Below are positions 1 to 9,180 of a DNA stretch of 64,000 nt, one piece after another. Below the pieces are notes generated by a model, which had not been told where the DNA came from, did not search any database, and worked only from the letters and a program-made list of their open reading frames with translations. A program made the position numbers and the translations under genes. The stretch lies in contig NZ_CP104167.1 of the NCBI RefSeq assembly GCF_029982035.1, positions 62,001 through 126,000 on the forward strand, read 5' to 3'. Positions within the stretch are counted from its first letter, which is position 1; the number at the start of each line of letters is the position of its first letter. Source of the stretch: Megaera polyxenophila. Its GTDB lineage: Bacteria > Pseudomonadota > Alphaproteobacteria > Rickettsiales > Rickettsiaceae.

Positions 1-626
1 TCAATACTCTGTAATGTTAGAGAGGCAAGGACATTTTCCAGAGGGATATGATATTTAGCTAACTTTGCTGGATCAATATTAATATAAACAGCCTTTTCAG
101 TTATACCAAAGCTAGAAACACTTGCTACCCCATCAACATATTTTAGTTTTTTCTTAATTAAATCAATCTCATCAGCACTAGGTAAACTATTATTACTCAT
201 CAACCCAATATACATCATTGGTAGGTTTGAGAAACTTTCAGTAGAAACAATAGGGTCCTTGGCTCCTTCCGGTAAAAGCGATCTATTCTTTATTATCAAG
301 TCTCGTACTTGGTTTATTGCTTGGTTAATAGGAATTTTATCCGCAATAGTTAATGTTATTTTACTTTCGCCCAATTCACTATCGGCAAGAATAGAGATTA
401 TTCCATCAACATGTGAGAATATTTCTTCAAAAGGTCTTGTGGTATATTTTTCTATTAACTCAGGTTTGACATTTGGATTAATAATAGAAATATAAATATT
501 TGAAACTGGAAGATTTGGTAAAAGCTGAATTTTAAGTTGTAGGTATGAATAGATACCAAGTATCACAATAACAATATTCATTACAATAAAAATACTACTG
601 TGTTCTAATATCCTTTTTATCATCAT
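1..626 (-). CDS. RND efflux permease, N-terminal part (cut by window edge)
   Basis: A single open frame runs from ATG at 626 to the window edge (about 208 codons). It starts MMIKRILEHSSIFIVMN, with a hydrophobic first membrane helix at about residues 10-28, followed by the pattern of RND permeases: QLLPNLPVSNIYISI, then a TTRPFEEIFSHVDGI stretch and a porter subdomain. The family pumps drugs, metals or lipophilic compounds across the inner membrane using proton motive force, together with a periplasmic adaptor. The adaptor gene lies 37 bases upstream on the same strand, so the two are almost certainly one operon. The rest of the protein (normally about 1,000 residues) is outside the window, so substrate class cannot be judged. 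Confidence 0.85.
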   Translation of the reverse strand, partial: MMIKRILEHSSIFIVMNIVIVILGIYSYLQLKIQLLPNLPVSNIYISIINPNVKPELIEKYTTRPFEEIFSHVDGIISILADSELGESKITLTIADKIPINQAINQVRDLIIKNRSLLPEGAKDPIVSTESFSNLPMMYIGLMSNNSLPSADEIDLIKKKLKYVDGVASVSSFGITEKAVYINIDPAKLAKYHIPLENVLASLTLQSI

Positions 627-663
627 CTCATCAGTCTAAAAGGCAAATTTTATTGTACATAAA

Positions 664-1842
664 TCACGGAGAAACTACTAAAGTATTGTCAATCAAAACC
701 TTAGCACCGTCGTATAATCCTTTTTTTCCAGAAACTACCACCTGATCACCAGATTTTATAATGGTAGAAATCACACTAATATTAGTGTTATCACTATCAC
801 TTATTTCAACTGCTACTTTTTTTGCTATATCATTTTCAATTACATAGCAAAAATAATGGTCTTCAAAAAAAATTGCAGAATTTGGCAATTTAATTACTTG
901 TTGATCATCGCTAAAAATCACATCAACATTAACAAATAAACCAGGTGTAATTAAATTATCATCATTTGGAATGAATGCCTCAATATAAACTGAGTGATTC
1001 TTCTCTTGAGCAATTTCTGAGGTCTTAAAATCATTGAGTGTAAAAGACAAATCTAGAGCTGGAATATATACGTATATATAACTATTTTCAGCACTCTTAA
1101 ATTTCTGATAATCAAGTTCATCAATATTAAAACCAATTTTGATTATTTGAATATCATGTATCATAACAATTTTATCCTTTTGAGTTACAAACTCTCCAGC
1201 AACAACAAATTTTTCCTCTACAATTCCACTCAAAGGTGCAACGATATAATGTTTGGTTTTATCGTCTAATAGTCTATGATAACGCTGTTTTACCTCTAAA
1301 TATTCTATTTCATGATTGGCATATTCCGTATAGCTAATTAAATCTTTATCTAGTAGTTTTTGTAGCGAATCTAGTTTTTTCTTTTTTATCTCATATTCTT
1401 GAGTTGTAAGCTCAATTTGATAATCTATTTGTTCAGTATCAAAGATAGCTAAAATATCACCTTTTTTGACATAAGTACCAACAGAACAATCAAGTTCTGT
1501 GATTTTTCCAGTGATATTTGATTTTACTGGATGTGTTTCATATGCTATAGTTTTACCATTAGTTGTAAGTTTATTATTAATTCCTAATGAATATTCGGCT
1601 TTAACTACTTCAACAGGAATAACTTGTTTTACCTCATCTTGTTGAGATATCTCTTCTACAATAAAAATTTTCTTCAGAAAAATAATTCCTATAAAAATTG
1701 CAAAAGTAGTAAATAGCAGAAAATATTTGTAGCTTATTATTTTTCTACCTACTATAGAAACTGTAAATATTAATTTTTGACGTAAATTTTTTATAATTAT
1801 TAAAGATTGCATTAGAAATAAATTTAGTAAAGTTTTTGCCAA
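664..1842 (-). CDS. RND efflux periplasmic adaptor (membrane fusion protein)
   Basis: 392 residues. A membrane anchor lies at about residues 38-60, preceded by a basic cytoplasmic tail. It is followed by a lipoyl/barrel-sandwich half (SNITGKITELDCSVGTYVKKGD), a coiled-coil hairpin (about 150-190), the second lipoyl half (IVAPLSGIVEEKFVVAGEFV) and a beta-barrel/membrane-proximal region ending in a VVVSGKKGLYDGAKVL pattern. This is the HlyD/AcrA-type adaptor that links an inner-membrane RND pump to an outer-membrane duct. The N-terminal tail before the anchor is long for the family, so an internal start (for instance Met-11) is possible. It is encoded directly upstream of the permease on the same strand. 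Substrate unknown. Confidence 0.85.
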   Translation of the reverse strand: MAKTLLNLFLMQSLIIIKNLRQKLIFTVSIVGRKIISYKYFLLFTTFAIFIGIIFLKKIFIVEEISQQDEVKQVIPVEVVKAEYSLGINNKLTTNGKTIAYETHPVKSNITGKITELDCSVGTYVKKGDILAIFDTEQIDYQIELTTQEYEIKKKKLDSLQKLLDKDLISYTEYANHEIEYLEVKQRYHRLLDDKTKHYIVAPLSGIVEEKFVVAGEFVTQKDKIVMIHDIQIIKIGFNIDELDYQKFKSAENSYIYVYIPALDLSFTLNDFKTSEIAQEKNHSVYIEAFIPNDDNLITPGLFVNVDVIFSDDQQVIKLPNSAIFFEDHYFCYVIENDIAKKVAVEISDSDNTNISVISTIIKSGDQVVVSGKKGLYDGAKVLIDNTLVVSP

Positions 1843-1926
1843 AATGATACATTCTTATACCATAATTTTATGAGTTTGTTATTAGTTCTCTGAAAAATCA
1901 GTCTGGTAATAATTTAGATATTACAT

Positions 1927-4900
1927 CTATTTTTTATAAAAAGTAATAACAGCACGATGTTGCCTTTCTAAATTTGGTCTGCTAACTTCAGTTTGAATAG
2001 TAGTAGTATATGGCTTGATATGTTTTTGTGTATTGGTTTCTCTATTTTTAACAGCAATTATCTTTTTTTGTTCAGGTAAACTATCCTTATACTCTTTAGA
2101 TACAGAAGAAGTGCTATTACTATTGTAGGAAATGGAATGAGAACGTTTATTATTTCTCATTAACATAGAAGGATTTACTTTCTCCTGCATAAGTTGCTGT
2201 TTCATCTTATTCGCCATCAAAAAGCTGTTTTTCATTTGCTCTTGTAAAAGTAATTGTTGTTTTTCTTTCTCTAATTTTTTAAATTTTGCCTTTATTTCTT
2301 GTCCAATCTGAATGGTTTCTGTTTTTTGTTTCTCTAGTTTTTTAAATTCTTTTTTTATAACACTTGACTCTTGTTGTGAAATAAGTTTTTGTTGCTCTAT
2401 CTTAGTAAGCTCCTTTTTGATTTGCGGTTTCTTTAAATCTATTTCCTTTTCCTGTTGTTCTATCTTAGTAAGCTCCTTTTTGATTTGCGGTTTCTTTAAA
2501 TCTATTTCCTTTTCCTGTTGCTCTATCTTAGTAAGCTCCTTTTTGATTTGCGGTTGTTTTAATTCCAACTCTTGTTCTTGTGTTTCTATCTTTTTAAACT
2601 TTTGTTGTAGTTCTTTTTCCTTTAACACTAATTCTTGTGCTTTTACTTCTACTCTTTTTAATCCTTTTTGTACTTGTAATTGTTTTAATTCCAACTCTTG
2701 TTCTTGTGTTTCTATCTTTTTAAACTTTTGTTGTAGTTCTTTTTCCTTTAACACTAATTCTTGTGCTTTTACTTCTACTCTTTTTAATCCTTTTTGTACT
2801 TGTAACTTACCATTATCATTTCCAACTTTTTGTGCTTCTAACCTAGCATTCTCTAGTTGCGAGTTAAGTAATCCCTTTGTATCTCTTAGAGCCAGTAAAT
2901 CTTTCTCTATATCACTCAACCTTAAAGCTTTTAATTCAGACTCCTTCTCAGCTATTTCTACTTTCTCCCGTAACGCCTCTATTACCCTATCGGATTCTAT
3001 CTTCGCAAGTGCCTTTGCTTTCTCCGCTTCCTCCTTACCCTCTCTTAACAACTCCCGTTGCTTCTCTACTTCCATATTTTTATCAGATAGTATTTTTGTT
3101 AAACGTTCAACTTCAGTATTTAATAAATCATTTTTGCCTCCAGCTTCTTCAGCTTTCAAATGAGTTTTCTCTAGTTCCGACCTTAATAGTTCCTTATCAA
3201 GGTTTAGTGCTAATAAGTTATTTTGAACGTTTGCTAAATCTAGTTGTTTTTGTTGTAATTCCTTCTCAGCTTTTGTTGCACGCACCTCTAATGCCTCTAT
3301 CATCTTATCAGATTGCATTTTCACTATTCGTATTGCTTCATTTGCTTCTTCCTTACTTTGTTTAAACAAAACTTCTTTTTGTTCTACTTCTAATATCTTA
3401 GCAGATAATTGTTGGGCTAAATTCTTAACTTCATCATTTAGCTTACCATTATCATTTCCAACTTTTTGTGCTTCTAACCTAGCATTCTCTAGTTGCGAGT
3501 TAAGTAATCCCTTTGTATCTCTTAGAGCCAGTAAATCTTTCTCTATATCACTCAACCTTAAAGCTTTTAATTCAGACTCCTTCTCAGCTATTTCTACTTT
3601 CTCCCGTAACGCCTCTATTACCCTATCGGATTCTATCTTCGCAAGTGCCTTTGCTTTCTCCGCTTCCTCCTTACCCTCTCTTAACAACTCCCGTTGCTTC
3701 TCTACTTCCATATTTTTATCAGATAGTATTTTTGTTAAACGTTCAACTTCAGTATTTAATAAATCATTTTTGCCTCCAGCTTCTTCAGCTTTCAAATGAG
3801 TTTTCTCTAGTTCCGACCTTAATAGTTCCTTATCAAGGTTTAGTGCTAATAAGTTATTTTGAACGTTTGCTAAATCTAGTTGTTTTTGTTGTAATTCCTT
3901 CTCAGCTTTTGTTGCACGCACCTCTAATGCCTCTATCATCTTATCAGATTGCATTTTCACTATTCGTATTGCTTCATTTGCTTCTTCCTTACTTTGTTTA
4001 AACAAAACTTCTTTTTGTTCTACTTCTAATATCTTAGCAGATAATTGTTGGGCTAAATTCTTAACTTCATCATTTAGCTTACCATTATCATTTCCAACTT
4101 TTTGTGCTTCTAACCTAGCATTCTCTAGTTGCGAGTTAAGTAATCCCTTTGTATCTCTTAGAGCCAGTAAATCTTTCTCTATATCACTCAACCTTAAAGC
4201 TTTTAATTCAGACTCCTTCTCAGCTATTTCTACTTTCTCCCGTAACGCCTCTATTACCCTATCGGATTCTATCTTCGCAAGTGCCTTTGCTTTCTCCGCT
4301 TCCTCCTTACCCTCTCTTAACAACTCCCGTTGCTTCTCTACTTCCATATTTTTATCAGATAGTATTTTTGTTAAACGTTCAACTTCAGTATTTAATAAAT
4401 CATTTTTGCCTCCAGCTTCTTCAGCTTTCAAATGAGTTTTCTCTAGTTCCGACCTTAATAGTTCCTTATCAAGGTTTAGTGCTAATAAGTTATTTTGAAC
4501 GTTTGCTAAATCTAGTTGTTTTTGTTGTAATTCCTTCTCAGCTTTTGTTGCACGCACCTCTAATGCCTCTATCATCTTATCAGATTGCATTTTCACTATT
4601 CGTATTGCTTCATTTGCTTCTTCCTTACTTTGTTTAAACAAAACTTCTTTTTGTTCTACTTCTAATATCTTAGCAGATAATTGTTGGGCTAAATTCTTAA
4701 CTTCATCATTTAGCTTACCATTATCATTTCCAACTTTTTGTGCTTCTAACCTAGCATTCTCTAGTTGCGAGTTAAGTAATCCCTTTGTATCTCTTAGAGC
4801 CAGTAAATCTTTCTCTATATCACTCAACCTTAAAGCTTTTAATTCAGACTCCTTCTCAGCTATTTCTACTTTCTCCCGTAACGCCTCTATTACCCTATCG

Positions 4901-5700
4901 GATTCTATCTTCGCAAGTGCCTTTGCTTTCTCCGCTTCCTCCTTACCCTCTCTTAACAACTCTCGTTGCTTCTCTACTTCTGTTTGTAACTGAAATAAAG
5001 ACTTTTCTTTAACTATTTCATCATTCAAAGTGCTTCTTAATTCTTTTATTTCTTCAAAACGTTTTTTTTCTTGTTCATAATCAATTTCTAACTGCTCCTT
5101 TTGTCCTTGTAAGTCTGCTAAATTTTCTTGTATTTGAGCAATATCATTCCTTAACTCTGCTACTTCCAAAAAGTTTGTTGATTTTTCCTGTAAATTTGTT
5201 TCTTCTAATTGATCTACAGATACAGATTGTTCGTCTAAAATATTTTCTTTTGACTTTGAAGTACTGCTAGATTTAGGACTACTAGAAATTTCTTTTGATA
5301 ACTCTTCATATTCTAGATTGGTATTATTACTTGTTTTTTTATCTTCCATTTCAGATATAGAACTATTTCGTGAATTAGTAATTCTCATGCCACTATATTG
5401 TTCTGGCTCATTAGCACCGATTGTATTTTGTATAGAATTATTACCTAAATGGGTTGAGGAATTATTACCTTCTCCAGAAGAACTTGCAGAAATATTATTT
5501 TCTAATTCTTGTAATTTTTTCTGTTGTGCAGATAATTTATTCTCTAATACAGACCTTTTTTTAGCCAAATCTTTTATTTTAGCTGCTTGAATTGTATTTA
5601 TCTTCTTGATCTCAGCTATATTATCATTAGAACCCGATGCGTAAGCAAATTCAAAAAAAAATATTATAAATATAAAAAATATTTGTTTTTTTCTGTTCAT
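1927..5700 (-). CDS. exported coiled-coil protein with long tandem repeats
   Basis: 1,257 residues. A basic N-terminus and hydrophobic segment (MNRKKQIFFIFIIFFFEFAYASG) look like a cleavable signal peptide, so export to periplasm or surface is likely. A Ser/Asn-rich stretch (about 70-160) is followed by almost uninterrupted heptad-rich helix. The core is three full copies of a 212-residue unit beginning VEKQRELLREGKEEAEKAKA plus about 90 residues of a fourth. The C-terminal part has two 42-residue units (QVQKGLKRVEVKAQELVLKE...) and three 21-residue units (KKPQIKKELTKIEQQ...), then a basic tail with YKK at the end. No enzymatic domain was seen. Such repeats suggest a variable-length surface or structural rod, but the family is not recognised. 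Long open frames on the opposite strand are by-products of the repeats. Confidence 0.75.
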   Translation of the reverse strand: MNRKKQIFFIFIIFFFEFAYASGSNDNIAEIKKINTIQAAKIKDLAKKRSVLENKLSAQQKKLQELENNISASSSGEGNNSSTHLGNNSIQNTIGANEPEQYSGMRITNSRNSSISEMEDKKTSNNTNLEYEELSKEISSSPKSSSTSKSKENILDEQSVSVDQLEETNLQEKSTNFLEVAELRNDIAQIQENLADLQGQKEQLEIDYEQEKKRFEEIKELRSTLNDEIVKEKSLFQLQTEVEKQRELLREGKEEAEKAKALAKIESDRVIEALREKVEIAEKESELKALRLSDIEKDLLALRDTKGLLNSQLENARLEAQKVGNDNGKLNDEVKNLAQQLSAKILEVEQKEVLFKQSKEEANEAIRIVKMQSDKMIEALEVRATKAEKELQQKQLDLANVQNNLLALNLDKELLRSELEKTHLKAEEAGGKNDLLNTEVERLTKILSDKNMEVEKQRELLREGKEEAEKAKALAKIESDRVIEALREKVEIAEKESELKALRLSDIEKDLLALRDTKGLLNSQLENARLEAQKVGNDNGKLNDEVKNLAQQLSAKILEVEQKEVLFKQSKEEANEAIRIVKMQSDKMIEALEVRATKAEKELQQKQLDLANVQNNLLALNLDKELLRSELEKTHLKAEEAGGKNDLLNTEVERLTKILSDKNMEVEKQRELLREGKEEAEKAKALAKIESDRVIEALREKVEIAEKESELKALRLSDIEKDLLALRDTKGLLNSQLENARLEAQKVGNDNGKLNDEVKNLAQQLSAKILEVEQKEVLFKQSKEEANEAIRIVKMQSDKMIEALEVRATKAEKELQQKQLDLANVQNNLLALNLDKELLRSELEKTHLKAEEAGGKNDLLNTEVERLTKILSDKNMEVEKQRELLREGKEEAEKAKALAKIESDRVIEALREKVEIAEKESELKALRLSDIEKDLLALRDTKGLLNSQLENARLEAQKVGNDNGKLQVQKGLKRVEVKAQELVLKEKELQQKFKKIETQEQELELKQLQVQKGLKRVEVKAQELVLKEKELQQKFKKIETQEQELELKQPQIKKELTKIEQQEKEIDLKKPQIKKELTKIEQQEKEIDLKKPQIKKELTKIEQQKLISQQESSVIKKEFKKLEKQKTETIQIGQEIKAKFKKLEKEKQQLLLQEQMKNSFLMANKMKQQLMQEKVNPSMLMRNNKRSHSISYNSNSTSSVSKEYKDSLPEQKKIIAVKNRETNTQKHIKPYTTTIQTEVSRPNLERQHRAVITFYKK
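2395..2805 (-). repeat. short in-frame tandem repeats (126 bp x2, 63 bp x3)
   Basis: Downstream of the 636-bp array, two near-identical 126-bp units (42 codons) are followed by three 63-bp units (21 codons). The 63-bp units are recognisable from the recurring atcttagtaagctcc at about 2400, 2463 and 2526. All are multiples of three and encode glutamate/lysine-rich coiled coil. This gives the same gene three nested repeat periodicities. Confidence 0.85.
2806..4984 (-). repeat. 636-bp tandem repeat, 3.4 copies, in-frame
   Basis: Near-identical units of 636 bp (212 codons) occupy about 4984-4349, 4348-3713, 3712-3077 and a partial 3076-2806. The unit length is a multiple of three, so copy number can change without breaking the frame. 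The only difference noticed by eye is near position 4963 (tctcg in the first unit against tcccg in later ones). Such high identity implies very recent duplication or ongoing homogenisation. Confidence 0.9.
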
Positions 5701-5937
5701 ATTCTATCCCTTAACCTAAGATTATATTTTTTAAATTTCTAAAAGGTAAATAGCTCCTAATTTCAGGATTATTTATTTAAGTAAATTACCGATCCTTTTT
5801 TGATTTACAGTGATAAAAACATCATACTATCATAATCGACTGGTATAATAACTATTATTAATGATAATTCAAAAAAAATGCAAATAACAGCAAAGTTTTT
5901 ATCTAAAACTGATGCAGAGTTATTAATATGAATCTAG

Positions 5938-6054
5938 TATCAGGTTTCAATACAAAAAAAAGAAATATATAACAAAGAATTAAATTTAATAGAGGGTATA
6001 AAATTTACATATCGAGAAATAGATATAATTGCATGTATTTTACATAATAGAGGA
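5938..6054 (+). pseudogene. LuxR-type helix-turn-helix remnant
   Basis: No intact gene lies in 5701-6142. In one plus-strand frame, 5938-6054 reads NKELNLIEGIKFTYREID followed by IIACILHNRGEEKKRVSQ and a stop. The TYREIDIIACIL pattern resembles the start of a LuxR/GerE C-terminal HTH, which begins with a T.RE..I segment. The recognition helix is missing, the frame is closed on both sides, and an IS630 fragment begins at 6143. Tentative; it could be chance. Confidence 0.35.
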
Positions 6055-6142
6055 GAAGAAAAAAAAAGAGTTTCTCAATAAAATAAAAACAACTGAAGAA
6101 TTTAATATTATTAAAGAAAATCCTGGCATTACTAAAAAATTA

Positions 6143-6392
6143 TTAACCCACCAATTAAATACCCGACTTAGGCGGCATATTTTACTTCTTTCGCCTGAAA
6201 TAATCTTTTGATATGTTCTGGGTTATTTTGCAGAGTCCTTAGGTAAGATTTTAAATTCCCTTGGAGTTCAGATTTTGTAAGAGGTATATGTTTCCTATTT
6301 ACATTTCTTTTTAAATCGTTGTTTAAATATTCATCCGGATTATGTTGCGGAGTATACGGAGGCAGAAAAAATAAAGAAATTTTCTTTTTATG
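6143..6392 (-). mobile_element. IS630-family fragment (transposase 3' end)
   Basis: The first 250 bp match the end of the four full IS630 copies in this window. They include the terminal sequence ttaacccaccaattaaatac at 6143 next to a TA dinucleotide. The encoded piece (6168-6392, minus) is the C-terminus with the PPYTPQHNPDEYLNNDLK segment of the DDE domain. Identity to the full copies stops abruptly at about 6392, where group II intron sequence begins. A deletion or recombination therefore removed the other 880 bp of the element. Confidence 0.9.
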
Positions 6393-7899
6393 CAATCCTT
6401 ATCCCGAACTGGGGTAATACATGATTTTCTTTTGATATAAAACTTATCATTTTCTTTGTATGACTTATTCTTTTTTCAAAATATATCTTCCAATCAGGAT
6501 CATATGGATTGGCATCTGCCCTGATTTTTGTATGACGTCTTATAGGTGTATCACTCATCTTGAGTAAAGACACTCTCTCGTTGCTATTTGTGTGAGTTGC
6601 AAACACCCATGACCTACTGGTCGTTGTGAAGTAGCGATCCTTTACCCACTTCACACTTTTATAGGGATGCCTTCGTTTTGCCCACCTCCATAGCGCACAC
6701 CAAACTTCATGGTCAACCTTACTAAAGGTCTTTTTCGCGCATACATATCTATAATAATTTGACCACCCCCTGAGCTTAGGGTTCAGGAGCTTAATTATTA
6801 TCAATTGTGTGTTTGATATGTTGTCCTTTATTAGCTTACGTAAATTTAGAAGTAATTTACAAATACTATCTTTAGATGGTTTTGTAATATATTTTCCGTT
6901 GTATTTACGTATATTATGACCAAGGAAATCAAATCCGTCATTAATACTTGTAATCCTGGTTTTCTTGCTTGATAGCTCTAACGACCTCTCTTGCAAGAAT
7001 TTTGATATGAGTGGTTTTACATCGTTTTCCAGAATTTCTTTTGTCTTTCCAGAAATTATAAAGTCATCTGCATACCTTATCATATGTACTCCATTTTTTG
7101 CCCTTTTTCGACTTCCTAGTTTACCAAATTCCCTTTCTAGCATCTTCTCAATACCATTTAGGGTCATATTGGCTAACAATGGAGACAACACGCTACCTTG
7201 TGGCGTGCCTGCCGTTGTTGGATAGAGTGTTTTTGATTCCAAGATTCCAGCATCTAACCAACTATGGAGAATATTTTTCTCCATAGGGATATTTTTCATC
7301 AACCATTCATGGCTTATGTTATCAAAGCATCCTTTGATATCTCCTTCTAGAATCCAGCTTGGTCTACCCCCTCTTGCTAATAACAAATAACATGCTTGGA
7401 TGGCATCCGCGCAAGATCTTTTAGGTCGAAACCCATAAGAATGCTTATCACTTATCGTTTCTGAGACAGGATCTAAGGCTTGTAGATACAATGCCTGCAT
7501 CGCTCTATCTCGTATCGTGGGTATTCCAAGAGGTCGCTTTGTACCGTCTTTCTTACCAACATAAACTCTTTTGAGTGGTTTTGGTCTATATCCCCTTTGC
7601 TTTAACTGCTTGATTCCTTGAAGTTTCATGTTAGGAGTGAACCACACCTGGCCGTCAACTCCCGCAGTTGTTTTGCCTTGATTCTCAGTGACCCTTTTAA
7701 CAGCTAAGGCTTTGCCGCTAAAAGATCTTGTTAACAGACGTTGTAGAACTTTGACCTTATCCCATCTGTTTTCTTTTACTGCCTTGACAATACGCCTTTG
7801 TAGCTTAAAAACAACTTCGTTGCATTTGTTCCACTTAATGTGGTTCCATGCCTCATGATTGTTGATAGGCGCACTTACATCATTTTCTGGTGTAATCAT
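6388..7899 (-). CDS. group II intron reverse transcriptase/maturase, C-terminally truncated
   Basis: 503 residues. The N-terminal RT-0 region, fingers/palm with the catalytic YADD at about residues 276-279 (context MIRYADDFIISG), QGSVLSPLLANM (block 4) and the maturase X domain (LNPKLRGWSNYYRYV) are all visible. The late segment IRRHTKIRADANPYDPDW normally leads into a C-terminal HNH endonuclease. Here the protein ends soon after, and its stop codon (6388-6390) lies inside the adjoining IS630 fragment. The HNH domain is therefore lost. The RT and maturase core looks intact, but the RNA partner lacks its 3' domains. Confidence 0.9.
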   Translation of the reverse strand: MITPENDVSAPINNHEAWNHIKWNKCNEVVFKLQRRIVKAVKENRWDKVKVLQRLLTRSFSGKALAVKRVTENQGKTTAGVDGQVWFTPNMKLQGIKQLKQRGYRPKPLKRVYVGKKDGTKRPLGIPTIRDRAMQALYLQALDPVSETISDKHSYGFRPKRSCADAIQACYLLLARGGRPSWILEGDIKGCFDNISHEWLMKNIPMEKNILHSWLDAGILESKTLYPTTAGTPQGSVLSPLLANMTLNGIEKMLEREFGKLGSRKRAKNGVHMIRYADDFIISGKTKEILENDVKPLISKFLQERSLELSSKKTRITSINDGFDFLGHNIRKYNGKYITKPSKDSICKLLLNLRKLIKDNISNTQLIIIKLLNPKLRGWSNYYRYVCAKKTFSKVDHEVWCALWRWAKRRHPYKSVKWVKDRYFTTTSRSWVFATHTNSNERVSLLKMSDTPIRRHTKIRADANPYDPDWKIYFEKRISHTKKMISFISKENHVLPQFGIRIA

Positions 7900-8551
7900 C
7901 TGCTTTCCTTATTTAATTAAGTTTTACAAACTCTCTTGTCATTCGGAACCTAATGGAAGTCTGCCTACTTTCGTATGAGTTAATGTTACATTGTTTTTGT
8001 TCAAACTCTATCTATCTCATTACAAAATAGCATTCGCTTTTTCCATCCTCCTTTACCTACACCTTTTCAGCTTTCATTACTGTCAGCCTACCTAGCAAAA
8101 CCTTGCAAGGACAAAATACAGGCTTACCCTGTTGCCTATGGTATACATCAGTGGGTTAGGTGTTTCCTCTACGCCGGTGGCTTTTACGTTTGCGTACGCC
8201 TCGAAATGAAAGACGTATCCTCGCCACGCACCTTTTGGTTTAAGCTTATCAGCATCTTTAGCTTATTCAATCGTTACGACGCTTTTTAGAACTTCACTTT
8301 TGTTCACCTTACCACTAGCCTAGCCCCCAAACCGCACGATGCTTGCAGTTTCTCACTTCTTTTGTGATTTACTAATGTTAGTGGGTAGCATTGTTCCGAT
8401 CGCTTAGCACAAACTAGTTACCCGGTTTGCGCCGATCGGTAGGCTCAACTGGCAAAACAGCAGGTTCAATGAGGCTAAGTATTCTTCTTTTTGTATATTC
8501 TATGAATTCTTCGCCACTTGAACAATACACCATAGACCTTTCAGGTCGCAC
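6393..8551 (-). mobile_element. group II intron, 3'-truncated
   Basis: On the minus strand the intron begins at 8551 with GTGCGACC, matching the group II 5' consensus GTGYG, directly after codon 84 of an rpn-family gene. About 650 bp of structured, non-coding sequence (domains I-III expected) precede the reverse-transcriptase ORF. On the 3' side the ORF runs straight into an IS630 fragment. No domain V hairpin, domain VI or 3' exon could be found, so the intron should be unable to splice or retrohome. The 3' junction at about 6393 is a rearrangement and not a natural intron end. Confidence 0.75.
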
Positions 8552-8797
8552 CATCTCTACTATGATTTGTATACCATTCTTTGCCTTACAAAGTACATCT
8601 ACTATACTTTGTTTCTTAGAGGCAATTTCTGGGTTTTGAATAGGTGATAAAAACTCAACATTTTCTATTTGATCGTTGTCTTTAAGTTCAAGAATATCGT
8701 TAATAAAATGAATGACTATATCCTTATGCTGTTCAGAACCAAAGACTTTCCGAAAAGCCACATCATTTTTAGGATCAAGAAACTTCGATAATGCCAT
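8552..8797 (-). pseudogene. Rpn-family (PD-(D/E)XK) protein, 5' exon only
   Basis: ATG at 8797 (a TTG two codons upstream is less likely) begins MALSKFLDPKNDVAFRKVFG, the start typical of rickettsial Rpn/transposase-like PDDEXK_2 proteins, and reaches QIIVEM at 8552. The group II intron enters in phase 0 after this codon. Reading on into the intron gives a spurious tail ending at 8414. No 3' exon was found beyond the intron, so the gene is broken. The related complete gene is at 30513-31460. Confidence 0.8.
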
Positions 8798-8878
8798 AAT
8801 CAAAAATACAAAACAATTTAATTAAAATATAGTAGTATTATACCATCTATATTGCATTCATACTAATTCTAAAAAACA

Positions 8879-8914
8879 AAAAAGCAATTTTAACCTATTT
8901 TGGTTATGCTTTTT
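8879..8914. terminator. bidirectional hairpin terminator candidate
   Basis: A-rich arm with aaaaagca, a central ttaacc/ggtta pair and a T-rich arm tgcttttt form a stem with a U-tract on either strand. It lies in the gap between the minus-strand rpn start and the plus-strand IS3 copy. Confidence 0.5.
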
Positions 8915-9064
8915 TAACTTAATCATCGAAAATCCCCTTGATGTACTACCCATGTCTAAATGTCACTGCTAAGATAAAAGATACCGTGTTTGGATGTAAA
9001 TAATTTTTATAAGAATTTTTTAATAGCTTGTTAATTAGTTAGATTAAATGTATTTTTATTATAG

Positions 9065-9091
9065 TAGTATTACGTCATTGACGTAGTACTA
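9065..9091. repeat. 27-bp imperfect palindrome
   Basis: Arms TAGTATTACGTCA and TGACGTAGTACTA around one base, with one mismatch. Operator-like or recombination-site-like. No function can be assigned from sequence. Confidence 0.5.
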
Positions 9092-9180
9092 ACAGAGAAA
9101 AAACTATAATGGTACCCAAAAACTGGACTGCTAAAAATGAAGAATGAGATATAATTTCACAACAAGGAAATGGAAATTAT

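Larger units (their letters stand above)
8798..9110. other. intergenic stretch, no gene seen
   Basis: It contains a hairpin at 8879-8914 (aaaaagca... / ...tgcttttt arms with an acc/ggt centre) that could terminate transcription in both directions. It also contains an inverted repeat at 9065-9091 (TAGTATTACGTCA against TGACGTAGTACTA, one mismatch) just before the IS3 copy. No convincing ORF or RNA gene was seen. Confidence 0.5.

Noticed and set aside
2806..4984. CRISPR-like direct repeats
   Set aside because: Units are 636 bp, contiguous and coding, with no spacers. No CRISPR array was seen anywhere in the window.
2312..5012. Long open frames on the plus strand within the coiled-coil gene
   Set aside because: They repeat with the 636-bp period, have low-complexity Leu/Pro/Ser content and are antisense to a strongly coding frame.
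6029..6211. Plus-strand ORF of 60 codons
   Set aside because: It runs from a remnant region into IS630 inverted-repeat sequence. No family pattern.
8414..8551. C-terminal extension of the rpn fragment
   Set aside because: The residues after IIVEM are translated from group II intron RNA sequence beginning GTGCG, so they are not part of the protein family.
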